A model generated the notes under the pieces. It searched no databases. It had not been told where the DNA came from and was given only the letters and a program-made list of their open reading frames with translations. The translations under genes were made by a program, and so were the position numbers. This document shows positions 34,208 to 45,806 of a stretch of DNA of 64,000 bases, in pieces. This DNA is from Eustoma russellianum (lineage: Eukaryota > Streptophyta > Magnoliopsida > Gentianales > Gentianaceae): the NCBI GenBank assembly GCA_036186865.1, contig AP025067.1, positions 23,210,980 through 23,274,979 of the forward strand. Reading direction: 5' to 3'. Numbering within the stretch: the stretch's first letter is position 1; each line of letters opens with the position of its first letter.

Positions 34208-35002
34208 TGTGGACTGATCACCCACAGGGTATAAAGTTCTGCTACGCGAAGAATATGATAAGAAGAGTTATGAAATGTTTTGTGAAATGACACGCATGAC
34301 ATGTTTATGAAAGAAGGCATATGCATGGGTGTTGTGTGTGGTTTTAAAGAAGTACATGCATCATGATACACGAAGAATAAGATTTGACATGCAAGAAATG
34401 TGACTAGCTTATGACTTGCTTATGTGATATGTTGATTTAGTACATGTTTGTTCTCGTATCCGTGTATCATTTATATGTTTTATCCGTTTTGAGGAATTCT
34501 TATAAAGATGATATTTGCTAACCCGAGCACCTTATTTTGGGCAATGTCTTATACACTAGTGACTCGTCGTGTATGATCCCGTAAGGTGTATAGACGGGTT
34601 ACTTGCTGACGATGTTTTCACTAAGAGCAATTACACTATCTGCTTTTCAGGTGAGCCAAAGTACAAGATGATTTTTGTAGAAGATATCGGCGAGTGGGCT
34701 CATTGGGGCGATAGTCACTAAAATAGACAGGCTTACAGTCCTTATCCTTTAGTTGAGGGATTCAATGTTAAAACTTTGTATTGAAGGATACTTTAGACAC
34801 TCTTCCTGACACGTTTTATTTCCGCTGTGTTTCATTTGGGAAATTATTGTTATTGAAGTTTTAATTCTACGTCGTTTCCGCTGATTTATGTTACGTCATG
34901 AATGACGTGTGCTTGATCTGCTTTGACGCTTCGTAGTTCTCGTAGTAGGCTATGGCGGGTGCACTGGTACCGATGTCTAGTATCGGGCCAGGGCGCTACA
35001 GG

Positions 35003-35014
35003 TGGTATCAGAGC
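35003..35014 (+). promoter_or_regulatory. G3 primer binding site
   Basis: TGGTATCAGAGC, two bases after the LTR end; initiator tRNA-Met type, same spacing as G1. Confidence 0.95.
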
Positions 35015-35199
35015 CTAGGCTTCAGATCTATCTCGGAAACTTAGGTTCATGATCTTTTAGCTATTTATGATATGATTTTCCCTTAAGTTTGATCCTTAGG
35101 TATAAGTGATGATTATCTAGAGCCTAAGTATGATCTGGGTTGGGTGTGTGCGAGCGCGTATATTATTTAACTTTCTATAATAATTTTAATTTTGGACCC

Positions 35200-35800
35200 C
35201 ACCGATCTCTTGGACACAATTCTCTGATGCCTTTCTGAAGTATTACATGCCCAAGACAACAATCTTAGACAAGATAAGGGCGTTCGACGGGCTAAAACAA
35301 GGTCGGATGATAATGTCAGAGCATGCCGACCATGTCCATGCTTTGGGTAAGTTCGCTCCTGTGATTATGTCTGATAATCGCTTAAAGATGACAAAGTTCG
35401 AGCGAGGTTTGAACTCAAGGATTCAGTCAGCAATTGTAAGTTCATGGATGAGAATTAACGAGGACATGATGGATGCGTGCTTCCGCGTCGAGAGTGATTT
35501 CCGCATAGTGGTGGCAAGAGAGACCGATGCAGGATACTCTAACAAAGGTAAGAGGTTAAGAGAAGAGATTTGAGTTGGTGGCAGGCTAGGACGTACGTTT
35601 GGATCAAGATCCAGAAGAGATTCCCGGTCGGGAAAATTTTAGAGACCCCCACCATAGAACCCAGTTGTAAATCAGGCTGTAGGAGTTTTCCGCATTGCAA
35701 TAAGAGCCATGATGGTGAATGTGGGGGTTGGCAAGAGTGTGTTATCGATGCGGACAGGGGGGTCCTCACATTAGAGATTGCCAGAGATGAGAAATAATGC
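35200..35800 (+). pseudogene. G3 gag remnant
   Basis: A 108-codon frame at 35247-35573 (with readable gag from about 35215) matches the second half of a gypsy capsid: SEHADHVHALGKFAPVIM, then MTKFERGLNSRIQSA and ACFRVESDFRIV. It is homologous to G1 gag (ERFHALARYMPVIM ... GLSRIQ type). After a stop, a Cys/His cluster (FPHCNKSHDGEC) near 35690 is the remains of a nucleocapsid knuckle. The N-terminal half of gag is deleted between the leader and 35200. Confidence 0.8.
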
Positions 35801-35982
35801 TTTGGGAAAGCAGCTCAGCAGCCGAGGACAAATGCCCGCGTCCATGTCATGACTGGCATGGATATTTAGGGAGCCGCCGATGTGGTATGAGGTGCAATTT
35901 TAGTAAATAGATATTGACCAATGTGCTTTTCGGTAGCAGCCTGAAATCACTCTTTCGTGGCAAAAGGATTAGCTAAGCGCCT

Positions 35983-38178
35983 TTGTGGGTCACCAGAATA
36001 GTTGCAGTTATTACCGAGTGGTCTAAACGCGAGTGTCACTGGAGTCTGGAGTTCTTGGGACTAGCTAGTCATTACCAGCAGTTTGTCGAGGGATTCCCAA
36101 CAAAAGAAGTGCCCCTCAGCCGCCTTACTCAAAAGAAGTCCAAGTTGAGTGAACGGCAGAATACGAGAAAAGCTTCACGGAGCTTAAGAGGAGGTTAACC
36201 AAAGCTCCAGTATCGGCTCAACCTTCCGGTACTGATTGGTTTTTGATCTATAGTGATGCGTCAAAAAAAATGGCCTAGGTACGTAAACTATAGCATAATT
36301 TATGATTTCCATCCAAATCGAGTTGAGGGTAATACTTCATTGGTAGGTTGTGATTTGATGTAACATGGGCGAGTTATCGCATATGCTACGAGGCAACTAA
36401 AACCTTAAGAACAGAATGGTCCGACATATGATTTTGAGTTTGTAGCAGTTGTGTTCGCTCTGAAGATTTAGCGGCACTTTTTATATGGGAAAAAAAGTGT
36501 ACTAGGTTTACCGATCGTTAGAGACTAAAGTATCTGTTCTTCCGGAAGGAGTTGAACATGGGACAGCGGTGATGGTCGGAAATGCTAAAGCACTACGACT
36601 TGACCATTAATTACCATCCAAGAAAAGCTAATAAAGTGGCTGATGCACTAAACAGGAAGTCTAACCATGCGCGACAATCACCATTCGACAATCACCATTG
36701 GAGAGAGAAATAGAATAATTGGTCTATATTTGATTGACTCTAAGGTGCATATTTTGACAGCATTGACCATCACATCGAGTCTGATGGATCGGGTGGAAGA
36801 GGCCCGGAATAATGATAAGATTGTGGGTGTTATTGCGGAGAAACTGAGGTATAGTTGGGTTGATGGATTTCAGGCTAATGATGACGGGAGCCTATGGTAT
36901 GTGTTCCTGAGGTGGATGAATTCAGAAGAGAAATTTTGTAGGAGGCTCACAGTTCGAAGGTTATTGATACATCCCGGCAGCACCAAGAAGTACAGAGATC
37001 TCAAACAATATTATTGGTGGTGTGGGATGAAGAGACATATTGCGGAGTTCATTGAGAGATGTCTAGTGTGTCAACAAGCTGAGACTGAACACCAACAACC
37101 TAGTGGATTAGTGATACCGTTGGAGCTTCCAGGGTAGAGATAGGAACTTATTACGATGGATTTTATGGTTGGTTATCTAAAACAAGAAGTCGATATAACA
37201 TGATTTTGGTGATTGTGGATCGGTTGACCAAGTCTGCACATTTTCTATCGGTCTCGAGGAAAGTATCTCTCGATAAGTTGGTAAATATAGACATGGACAA
37301 CATTGTCAACCTGCACGGTGTTCCCATAAGCATAGTATCTAACCGAGACCAACGGTTTACTTCCAAGCTCTGACAGTATTTTAGAGAGCCATGGGGACAG
37401 AAATAAGGGTAAATAGAGCGTATTACCTCCAAACCAATGGACAGTCTGAGCGGACTATCCAGAACCTAGGAGACATGCTAGGGGCTTGTGTCCTAGACTT
37501 CAAAGGAAGTTGGGACGGAATGGTTAAATTAATGGAGTTCTCATATAATAACAGTCACCACAATGCAAGTGATATAGCTCCTTTCGAACGTCGTATGGAA
37601 GGGAGTATAGGTCCCTAGTTTATTGGGATGAAGTCGGCATGAGGACCATCAACGGACCTGAGTTACTTGAGAAGACACTAGAAAAGGGAAGATCATACGG
37701 GAAGGACTTAAGACAGCTCAGGAGCGTAATAAAAGTTGGTCGGATTCCAAGCGATGGTCTTTGGAATTTGAAGTAGGTGAAAAGGTTTATTTGAGAGTGT
37801 CACCTACGAAGGGCATTATGAGGTTTAGAGAGAAAGGTAAGCGAAGCCCCGTTTTATTGGTCCCTACAAGATACTTGAAAAGTGGAAGATTTGGCATTAC
37901 CTCCGGTATCGGCACAAGTTCATAACGTCTTTCACGTATCATAGTTAAGGAAGTACGTGACAGATCTGAGCCATGTATTCGAAGCACAGCCTTTGGAACT
38001 TAATAGTGATGTAACCTACGAAGAGGTGCCGGTGAGGATAGTGGACCAGAAGGAACAAGTGCTGAGGAAACCGGTGATTCCTTATGGGAAGGTTCAATGG
38101 AGCAATCACGCTGAGCGGGAAGCCACTTGGGAACTTGAAGAGCGGATGCAGGAGAAGTATCCTCAACTCTTCAACTAA
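35983..38178 (+). pseudogene. G3 pol remnant: RT end, RNase H, integrase, chromodomain
   Basis: Starts in the last part of RT (FLGLASHYQQFVEGF, PLSRLTQKKSK). RNase H follows (IYSDASK..., then GCDLM and HGRVIAYATRQL after a 68-base intron-like gap). Integrase has an HHCC finger (LLIHPGSTKKY ... CLVCQQAE, about 36960-37080), a core with VDRLTKSAHF, SNRDQRFTS and NGQSERTIQ carrying the DDE residues, and YNNSHHNASDIAPFE. The tail at 37957-38178 (VIPYGKVQWSNHAEREATWE) is chromodomain-like and ends QLFN-stop. Stops and shifts occur throughout; everything between gag and the RT end (protease and most of RT) is missing. Confidence 0.88.
36279..36346 (+). other. Candidate spliceosomal intron in G3 RNase H
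   Basis: A 68-base segment starting GTACGTAAAC and ending ATTGGTAG. It interrupts the same Gly codon (NGL-G|G-CDLM) as the 69-base segment in G1. The two segments differ in sequence, but both have GT...AG ends and AT-rich bodies. An A-run length change just before it puts the upstream exon out of frame in this copy. Confidence 0.65.
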
Positions 38179-38210
38179 GGTACGTAAGTTTCGAGGACGA
38201 AACTTTTTGT

Positions 38211-38222
38211 AAGGGGGTGGAA
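38211..38222 (+). promoter_or_regulatory. G3 polypurine tract
   Basis: AAGGGGGTGGAA immediately before the 3' LTR at 38223; it primes plus-strand DNA. Confidence 0.93.
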
Positions 38223-41200
38223 TGTCATACCCCGTACCTTTTAAGTACGACTCTCAATAGTTAGAAATCAACTTTAAATATAATTTCATTAAATGCATAG
38301 TTTTACGAGGCTGTGTAGATAAAATAGAGGTGGGAAAATAAGCAAAATAGTGAAATTAAGAAAATTATGCTGAAATACCCAAATTACCCCTCCCCACTTA
38401 AATGATGGGGGAGTTACACAAATGAGTATAACTCCCCATTAGCCTAGAGGGGCCGATCACAAACGGAGAGAAGGAGGGAGAAACGGCTAGGGAGAAAAGA
38501 GAAGGAGAAAAGAGAAAGAAGAAGAAGAGGAAGAAAGAGCGGGTAGTCTAGGTCCAATTCCTACCGAAATTCTGCAGTACACTCGTAAGCCTGACTAGAA
38601 ACAAAGGCAAGTAATCTTTCTATACGCTTTACGTAAATTTTGTTACCTTAGGCGCTATGTTCTTACGAAGAGAAAAATTGGATCACACATTAGTAGCTTT
38701 GGTTTGTTTATGTTAAATGCTTTACTATATGTAATTGTTGTTGTTGATGGTGTATAGTCATGTTCTTTGGGCCAATTTCTGAAAATTGTTATGTGGTGAT
38801 CTTTGTTGATAATTTGCCCATAAAAGTGTTATCCGTAATGTGTTCCTTGTTTTGGTATGAGTTCTTGAGTTCATTAAGTACATCCTGAGTGTTTTGAGTG
38901 TATTTGCAGAAGGTTGAAGGATTAAAAATGACATTGTTGTAGGTTTGTTGTGTTGGAAAGCTTGAAGAGATATTGGAAGTGTGGTTGATAGAGGGCTTAG
39001 GATGACACTAGTTTATGTGTTTAAGAATCAACTCATGTTAGTTGGGTGTTAAGCATGATGGATATAGGTGTTAGGATGGATCTTGAAGTGTAAACATGAA
39101 AAGGTTGAAGGAGGAAGGTGAGGGAGAGAAGTTACTGCAGAAAAACCGCAATTCTGAACCGTCAGAACACTTCGAACACCTACATTAGGCGCTTCATGTC
39201 ACATTAGGCGCCTAATGTAGGCGTTCAATGTGTCCCAGAGCATCCCCGTACACTTCGAACACCTATATTAGGCGCTTCATGTCACATTAGGCGCTTCATG
39301 TAGGCGTTTGATGTATACTGCACATTTCCGAACACTTCGAACGCCTAGAATAGGCACCTGATGTCCCCATTAGGCGCCTCATGTGGCGTTCCAAGTATAC
39401 TGGAAGTCTTTTTTGACCCTTTAGGCGCCCTATGTATGTGTAATAACTCCATACACTTCTTTTGAACATAAAATAAAAGGGTATTTGAGGTGTGATTGAG
39501 GAATAGATGGTAAGTTTGACTAAGTAAGAATAAGATTGAATCCCAAGTGAATTAGTGAGACGAACGGACTTGGAAAGCTACAAATAGGGAGTGTTTGAGG
39601 TGCAAGACCGTATACTTGACATGTAAGATGTGTGTGGGATACCTTTATTCTCTTCCATTGCTCATAAATTACAAGTGTTTTGAAAGTGTGCTTGAGTTGT
39701 AAACATTAAGTGTGAATGGGTAGAGTTAAGTATGAATTTGAAGGGGATTCGCGATACGAAAGGGCATGAAGTGGTATGAATGAGGTGTATTTGAATTGTA
39801 AACATTAAGTGTGAATAAGTAAAGTTAGGTATGAATCCAAAGTAAGTTAGCAATATGAAAGGGCACAAAATGTTACGAAAAGGGTGTGTTTGAGGAAGTA
39901 TGAACGAGCAACGTTAAGTGTGAACTCGAGATGATTTTGTAATATGAAAGGACATGAAATGGTACGAGCAGGATGTGATAGAGGTTCAGGACTTTGTACT
40001 TGATATGTAAAGTGTGTGTGCATGTTTACACGGTTGATATGAAGTTACATGAGCATTCTGCATCATGACATGAACACTTTGCATTTCGACATGAGTTTCT
40101 GTTTGCGAAAAGAATACGAGTTTGAAAAGAAGATTAAAGTTTTAGAAAAGCAACTATGGCTGCTGGTTGATCGCAGGGTATAAAAGTCACGCCTGCGAAA
40201 GCAGGGTATAAAAGCATGATCTGTGAATCAACAGCAGGGTATAAAGTATTTTATGGGGCGGTGGACCTATTAGCACGGAAAATAAAATTATTTTGTGGGG
40301 TCGTGGACCTATCAGCACGGATATATAATATATGTAATGGGGCCATGGACCTTTCAGCACGGGGTATAAAGTTATATGTTATGGGGTCGTGGACCTTTCA
40401 GCACGGGGTATAAAGTTCTGTTTGCTGTGGACTGATCACCCACAGGGTATAAAGTTCTGCTACGCGAAGAATATGATAAGAAGAGTTATGAAATGTTTTG
40501 TGAAATGACACGCATGACATGTTTATGAAAGAAGGCATATGCATGGGTGTTGTGTGTGGTTTTAAAGAAGTACATGCATCATGAATCATGATACACGAAG
40601 CATAAGATTTGACATGCAAGAAATGTGACTAGCTTATGACTTGCTTATGTGATATGTTGATTTAGTACATGTTTGTTCTCGTATCCGTGTATCATTTATG
40701 TGTTTTATCCGTTTTGAGGAATTCTTATAAAGATGCTATTTGCTAACCCGAGCACCTTATTTTGGGCAATGTCTTATACACTTGTGACTCGTCGTGTGTG
40801 ATCCCGTAAGGTGTATAGACGGGTTACTTGCTGGCGATGTTTTCGCTAAGAGCAATTACTCTATCTGCTTTTCAGGTGAGCCAAAGTACAAGATGATTTT
40901 TGTAGAAGATATCGGCGAGTGGGCTCATTGGGGAGATAGTCACTAAAATGGTCAGGCTTACAGTCCTTATCCTTTAGTTGTGGGATTCACTGTTAAAACT
41001 TTGTATTAAAGGATACTTTAGACACTCTTCCTGACACGTTTTATTTCCGCTGTGTTTCATTTGGGAGATTATTGTTATTGAAGTTTTAATTCTACGTCGT
41101 TTCCGCTGATGTATCTTACGTCATGAATGACGTGTGCTTGATCTTCTTTGACGCTTCGTAGTTCTCGTAGTAGGCTACGGCGGGTGCACTGGTACCGATG

Positions 41201-41225
41201 TCTAGTATCGGGCCGGGGCGCTACA
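38223..41225 (+). repeat. G3 3' LTR (3003 bp)
   Basis: Runs TGTCATACCCCG...GGGGCGCTACA, matching 31961-35000. About one 43-base minisatellite unit shorter, which accounts for most of the length difference. Confidence 0.95.
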
Positions 41226-41398
41226 ACATAGAAGGACGATATCACTTTCTTCGTGATCACGTGAATAATGGTGATATTGTTATAGAACATGTACGCACTG
41301 AAGCACAAGTAGCCTACATATTCACCAAAGCACTAAATCAAGCCACGTGCGAAAATCTACGCTCTAAATTAGACATGATTTTTGATGATTTGCTATAG
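41226..41398 (+). pseudogene. S2 RNase H, 3' end beyond G3
   Basis: Begins with the second ACATA duplication and continues the RNase H frame broken at 31960: GRYHFLRDHVNNGD, then VRTEAQVAYIFTKALNQAT, stop at 41396-41398. Collinear with the S1 C-terminus; the Arg-Thr-Glu-Ala and FTKAL motifs are kept. Confidence 0.93.
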
Positions 41399-41449
41399 CT
41401 TGATATTTCTTTCCATCTTTACATGCACTTTTGATTTTATTTCCAAAAT

Positions 41450-41643
41450 AAAGGGGGAGAGAGAGTGCATGATTTAAGGGGGAGTGAGAGTGATTTAAGG
41501 AGGTAAAAGAGTATGATTGCACAAATCAAGGGGAGACACACAAATCAAAATTCAAAATTCAAATTTGTGCACAATTAGAGGAGGAGCGGTTAAATTTAAA
41601 TCATGAAATAGTGTTATTTTGTAAATCATCAAAAGGGGTAGAT
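41450..41643 (+). promoter_or_regulatory. S2 multiple polypurine tracts
   Basis: AAGGGGGAG at 41451 and 41476, weaker forms at 41497, 41528 and 41577, and AAAAGGGGTAGAT touching the LTR at 41631-41643. Layout matches S1 (Sirevirus trait), with several tracts eroded. Confidence 0.85.
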
Positions 41644-44386
41644 TGTTGAGAAAAAGAGTTTGAGTGATTTACGAATACATGATTTAAATACAACGTGTTT
41701 AAGAAATGCATGACAATTTTATTACTTGACACGTTTTTATGATAAACTTGCCTTATATACTTTATATACAATGTTGTCGTACTAACAAGCCATGAAGCTT
41801 TAAATCTTACATCAAATGGCAAACACTTGTTGTGTTTGAACTATTTTCAGGTGACACCATTAATGAGCTAAACTAGTTCATTAAGTGAAGAACTTAGTTA
41901 AATGAACTAAGTAGTTCACTAAATGGAGATATATTTAGAGAAGGCCTGATGGCAACAAATTGAAACATGGAAAGTCTCCTATCCATCTCATTCACACGTT
42001 TTATATATATATATATGTATATATATACACATATATATACATATATACATATATATGTATATATATATATATATATATATTATACATATTGAGATTTTTT
42101 ATAAAAAGGCACAAGACACATATATTTTGACGTACTACCGACACGTTACATATATTACGAACGTACGTTAACGTCACACCACTATGCTTATCTCATAGTT
42201 ATGAGTATATTCAGGTCTTATATCATATGATATAAGTCATGGCGATGATAAAAATATTACGACACGTTACAAGATTGTAAACCGAAAATTGTCGTATCGG
42301 TTAACTAATGAAACTTTGCCAATGTGTCACGTACTTACCATATATATATGGCCAGCCCATATACTTCAAAAATGACCATAAATTTCGTGGCTAACATGGT
42401 ATACTCAGTCATGGAATCATTCCATGTTGGCGCACACAAATCACCCCCAATTAAGGCCAAATTGTGGAGATTCCAAATTCATCTTTTTATGCACATGGGG
42501 TGCCAAATTTAATCAACCATTAGAGATGAATATTCAAATTATTTTATGTATATTATGTGTGACATAATATATATAATATGTGCAAAAATTTTGAATTTAA
42601 TCGGAGAAAAATCGCGTAATCGACAAAAGTCAAAAATTCGGTTTTCTAAGAACACAACACACGGAACGTTTTTGGCATGATATGTAACATGTATCTAAAA
42701 AATTTTTACATATTCAATACATGTTAAAGTGTACTAGAATATTCAAATTAGGGCTGATTGTAATTTACCATATATGTGTAATTATTGTGCAATATTTGAC
42801 AAAGTGCACAAAAGTAAAATTCAGCACATGTTCAAGACATCATACACGTCATTCTCAGCCTTGGTGGAGCTTAGTTGGCATCTTGATAGGTGGAAAAAAA
42901 GCCACACAAGGTTAGTGACATAATGGAGGGAGCTACACAAGGTACCATTTCAAAAACTTTGAATATAACACATGCTGAAAATTTAGCATGTGACAATATA
43001 GAGCTGGCCGATTTTTTGGTCTTGATGTAGATCAAATTTGCTTCCCAAATTTGTAGGGATTTATTGTTGATTATTTGGAAATGTTTTAAACCTTATTTGG
43101 CACATGTTTTAGATTTTAATCTCAGATTTTTAAAGCGACTAATTGGTGTCAAGACTCATCCAATCATGGAGTGTCAAGTAAGCAAAGCCAAGACATTCAT
43201 CCAATCAAGTTGTGCCAAGTAACCAAGATGGTGTCACATTTGTAAAAGGCAATCTTCCAAGGACATAAAAGAGAATTCTCAAGATGGAAGAAAAGTCCTA
43301 GGGGCGGTCAAGGCTAAATGAAAAGAAGAGAAGAGAGTCACACAAATGCAAGACAACTCTCCTAATCTCACAAGTGCAAAAAGAGTCTCTACTATCTTCT
43401 TCTATATTTCTTTCTTCTTCTTCCTCTGTCAAGCCTATTATTCATATATTCAATATATTGAATAGGATTTGATTAGACCATCATACACGTTTAAATTGTA
43501 AAAGGTTGATCAAGGTGTGATCAAACCTTCATCCATTCGGTGGTGGTGTTCGTGATTGGTGTGATTGCTTATTACGTTTTGTTTAAGGGTGGAGTTGGTG
43601 TGTAACTCCAGAAACCCTTGTGGTAAGGTGTTAATTTTGTTTAGTGATAACCGAGGAAGGTGTCCTCAAAGACTGGAGTAGGTTGATTTAACCGAACCAG
43701 TATAAAATCCTTTGTGTTCTTTACTTTACTACACAGTAACTTCAGTTTTTAGCATTCTGCATCCATTTCGTCACAATCTTAAAAATAGCAAACGAATTTT
43801 TAAAATTGTAAAAATTTGCAAAAACGTAGCCGCACCACTTAAGTTTCATTTGGCGCAAGTTTTAACCCATTTGGACAAGTATAAGTCAATCAAACGTTAA
43901 TAGTTCTAGGACTAGTGCAATCAGATTTTCAGACTTTCAAAGGTTGAGAACTTAAATGTATTTGACATACATCATAAAGGAATTTTTCAAAACTGTTTCA
44001 ACCCATTAAAATAAATATCTTAAGGGGTTTGTCATTAAATTTGTAGACCATTTAGAGTAACAAATTAATTGGAATAAAATTTTTAAATCGGAGTACTGTT
44101 TCTGGCAGATTCGTGCAATATAACCACAAACGTATTTTCAAAGGGTTAGAGGTTGAATTTTAATCTGAAATTTTTAGGAGATACTCAGAACACCTGAGAG
44201 TAGAATCTCTCCAAATTTCAGAAATTGTTGAAGGTCTTTAACCTAGTCTTTCAAACGTTTTAAATCAGGATCTGAAAACAGAAACTGTTTCCAAAAGTTG
44301 GGTTTTTGGGTCAAAATATTTTAAAAACCATACTTTCCGCACCCACTATTCAACCCCTCCTCTAGTGCTACCTTACAAATCCTACA
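41644..44386 (+). repeat. S2 3' LTR (2743 bp)
   Basis: TGTTGAGAAAAAGAG...AAATCCTACA. It includes a TA/TATG microsatellite at 42001-42082, the palindrome at 42217-42236 and a one-mismatch CATGCTGAA palindrome at 42971-42990. Followed by CAATC. Confidence 0.92.
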
Positions 44387-45791
44387 CAATCTTATGTCTC
44401 CTTGAAGAATCTGAGGCTAGAACAATTCAAAGCAAACTTTCCAAGTGAGTATCAATTCCGATAACTTCAATCATGTAAAGTAAACTTTCTTCATAAGTCT
44501 CCCACCAATTCACTCACAATTCCAATGTTATAAGCAACAAACTTGGACTGTACTAAGATTCAAAGAGAATCGAAACCAAATTTGATGAAATAGGCTGAGC
44601 CAAAGAAATGATAAGGGGTTGCGCTGGGCAATCCTTAACTTAATCTTTGGCTTTATGCAAGCTGGATGCAAGTATGAATAAACTAGAAGCACTCAAGTGT
44701 TCAAAAGTGAAAACAAATGGGTACTTCGGGTTTATGAAGGAAACAAGATCAGTTCTTTTGCTCTTTGCACTATCAATTGTTTTGTGCAAACTTTCTTTGA
44801 AATAAGCTTCTCTTTCTTTCTTTTTCTTTTTTCCTTGTTCAAAGCTAAACAAGGAGTATATACCTTGGTAAAATTAATTGGCAAAGCTTTGTGTGTTTGT
44901 TTTAGATGGATATGTTAACGTTTTTATGTGTAGTAGGCTGTCAAGTTGTTCAAGATAAACAAATTGATTTTCTTTCTTGCTGAGGCTGCCAAATCAGATA
45001 TTGAACACAAGAAAATACACTTAAACTCACCACACAATACAACTAAACAAACACAAAGTCTAAAACAAGTTAAGAGCTTCGAGAACAACAAGAATATAGG
45101 AAAGACCAAGGTAGATATATAAGCAATGGACTGAATATAAGTAATGCGAAAAAGCTTCTAAACGAAGAACTTAACGTCCAAGAAAGTGTCTAAACACAAA
45201 GAAACTGAAATCCAACGGAATGAAATAAACAAACCATAAATCATCACAAAGAAATAATCTTTAAGTGTTTTATGAGATGTTTGTCCTTAGTCCTTTCCAA
45301 TTTCATATAGGTCCAGCGTTATGGTAATTTTCTAGAGTCCAATCCAACCTTTCCACTTTCATATAGGTCCAGCGTTACGGTAATTTTCAAGAGTCCAATC
45401 CAGCCTTTCAAATTTCATATAGGTCCAGCGCTATGGTAATTTTCCATAGTCCAATCCAACCTTATATCACCAAATGAAATGGTAAGCTTTTACATCAATT
45501 TGTTTGAGTTTTGTTTTGCTTGTTGAACAGGAAGAAACAAAGAAACTTGATAAACAACAGGATGACACTTTTTTTTATAGACAAAAAATGAACTAGAAAA
45601 CACACTGTTAAACTGTTTTAGTTTCGGTTTCTTTTTGTTTCTGAATTATACAATTCAAAACAAGAAGAAGACACTAAACCAAATAAAATTCAACCTTCTA
45701 AGAAGATGGTTGAATGGTAGATGAAAAGAAGAACGAAAGAAAGAAAAATTGACACAAAGTAAATGATAAGTTGAGTTAAAGAAAAACCTTC
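44387..45791 (-). other. G2 untranslated leader
   Basis: About 1.4 kb between the S2 edge and the G2 primer site without a coding domain. It contains the 56-bp repeat described next. Read on the minus strand it leads from the primer site towards gag at 23850. Confidence 0.6.
45301..45468. repeat. 56-bp tandem repeat, three copies
   Basis: TTTCATATAGGTCCAGCG starts at 45301, 45357 and 45413, exactly 56 bases apart; units differ at only a few positions. Confidence 0.95.
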
Positions 45792-45803
45792 GCTCTGATA
45801 CCA
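45792..45803 (-). promoter_or_regulatory. G2 primer binding site
   Basis: Minus strand TGGTATCAGAGC, three bases inside the putative LTR end (GCATGTATCA|AAG|TGGTATC). Confidence 0.88.
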
Positions 45804-45806
45804 CTT

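Larger units (their letters stand above)
31961..35000 (+). repeat. G3 5' LTR (3040 bp)
   Basis: Runs TGTCATGCCCCG...GGGCGCTACA. Holds three tandem arrays: three units of 82-83 bases (CACTTCGAAC at 32907, 32990, 33072), about three units of about 98 bases (33430-33710), and five units of about 43 bases (GGGGCCGTGGACC from 33992). The first 115 bases differ from the 3' LTR at three positions. Confidence 0.95.
31961..41225 (+). mobile_element. Ty3/gypsy chromovirus-like element G3
   Basis: Complete plus-strand insertion: two 3.0-kb LTRs, primer site, PPT and a perfect 5-bp duplication ACATA. The internal part is only 3222 bases and heavily decayed: gag fragment, end of RT, RNase H, integrase and a chromodomain-like tail. 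Most of RT and all of protease are gone. The chromodomain tail places it with plant chromoviruses, most like Tekay (inference). It inserted into the RNase H gene of S2. Confidence 0.95.
24007..44386 (+). mobile_element. Ty1/copia Sirevirus-like element S2
   Basis: Plus-strand copia element, complete from LTR to LTR: 5' LTR 24007-26647, primer site, gag (with plastid insertion), protease, integrase, RT, RNase H (split by G3 at 31956-41230), multiple polypurine tracts, 3' LTR 41644-44386. Flanking duplication AAATC/CAATC. Without G3 and its duplication it would be about 11.1 kb. It has many stops and frameshifts, far more than S1. In the first 120 bases its LTRs differ at five positions. Confidence 0.9.
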
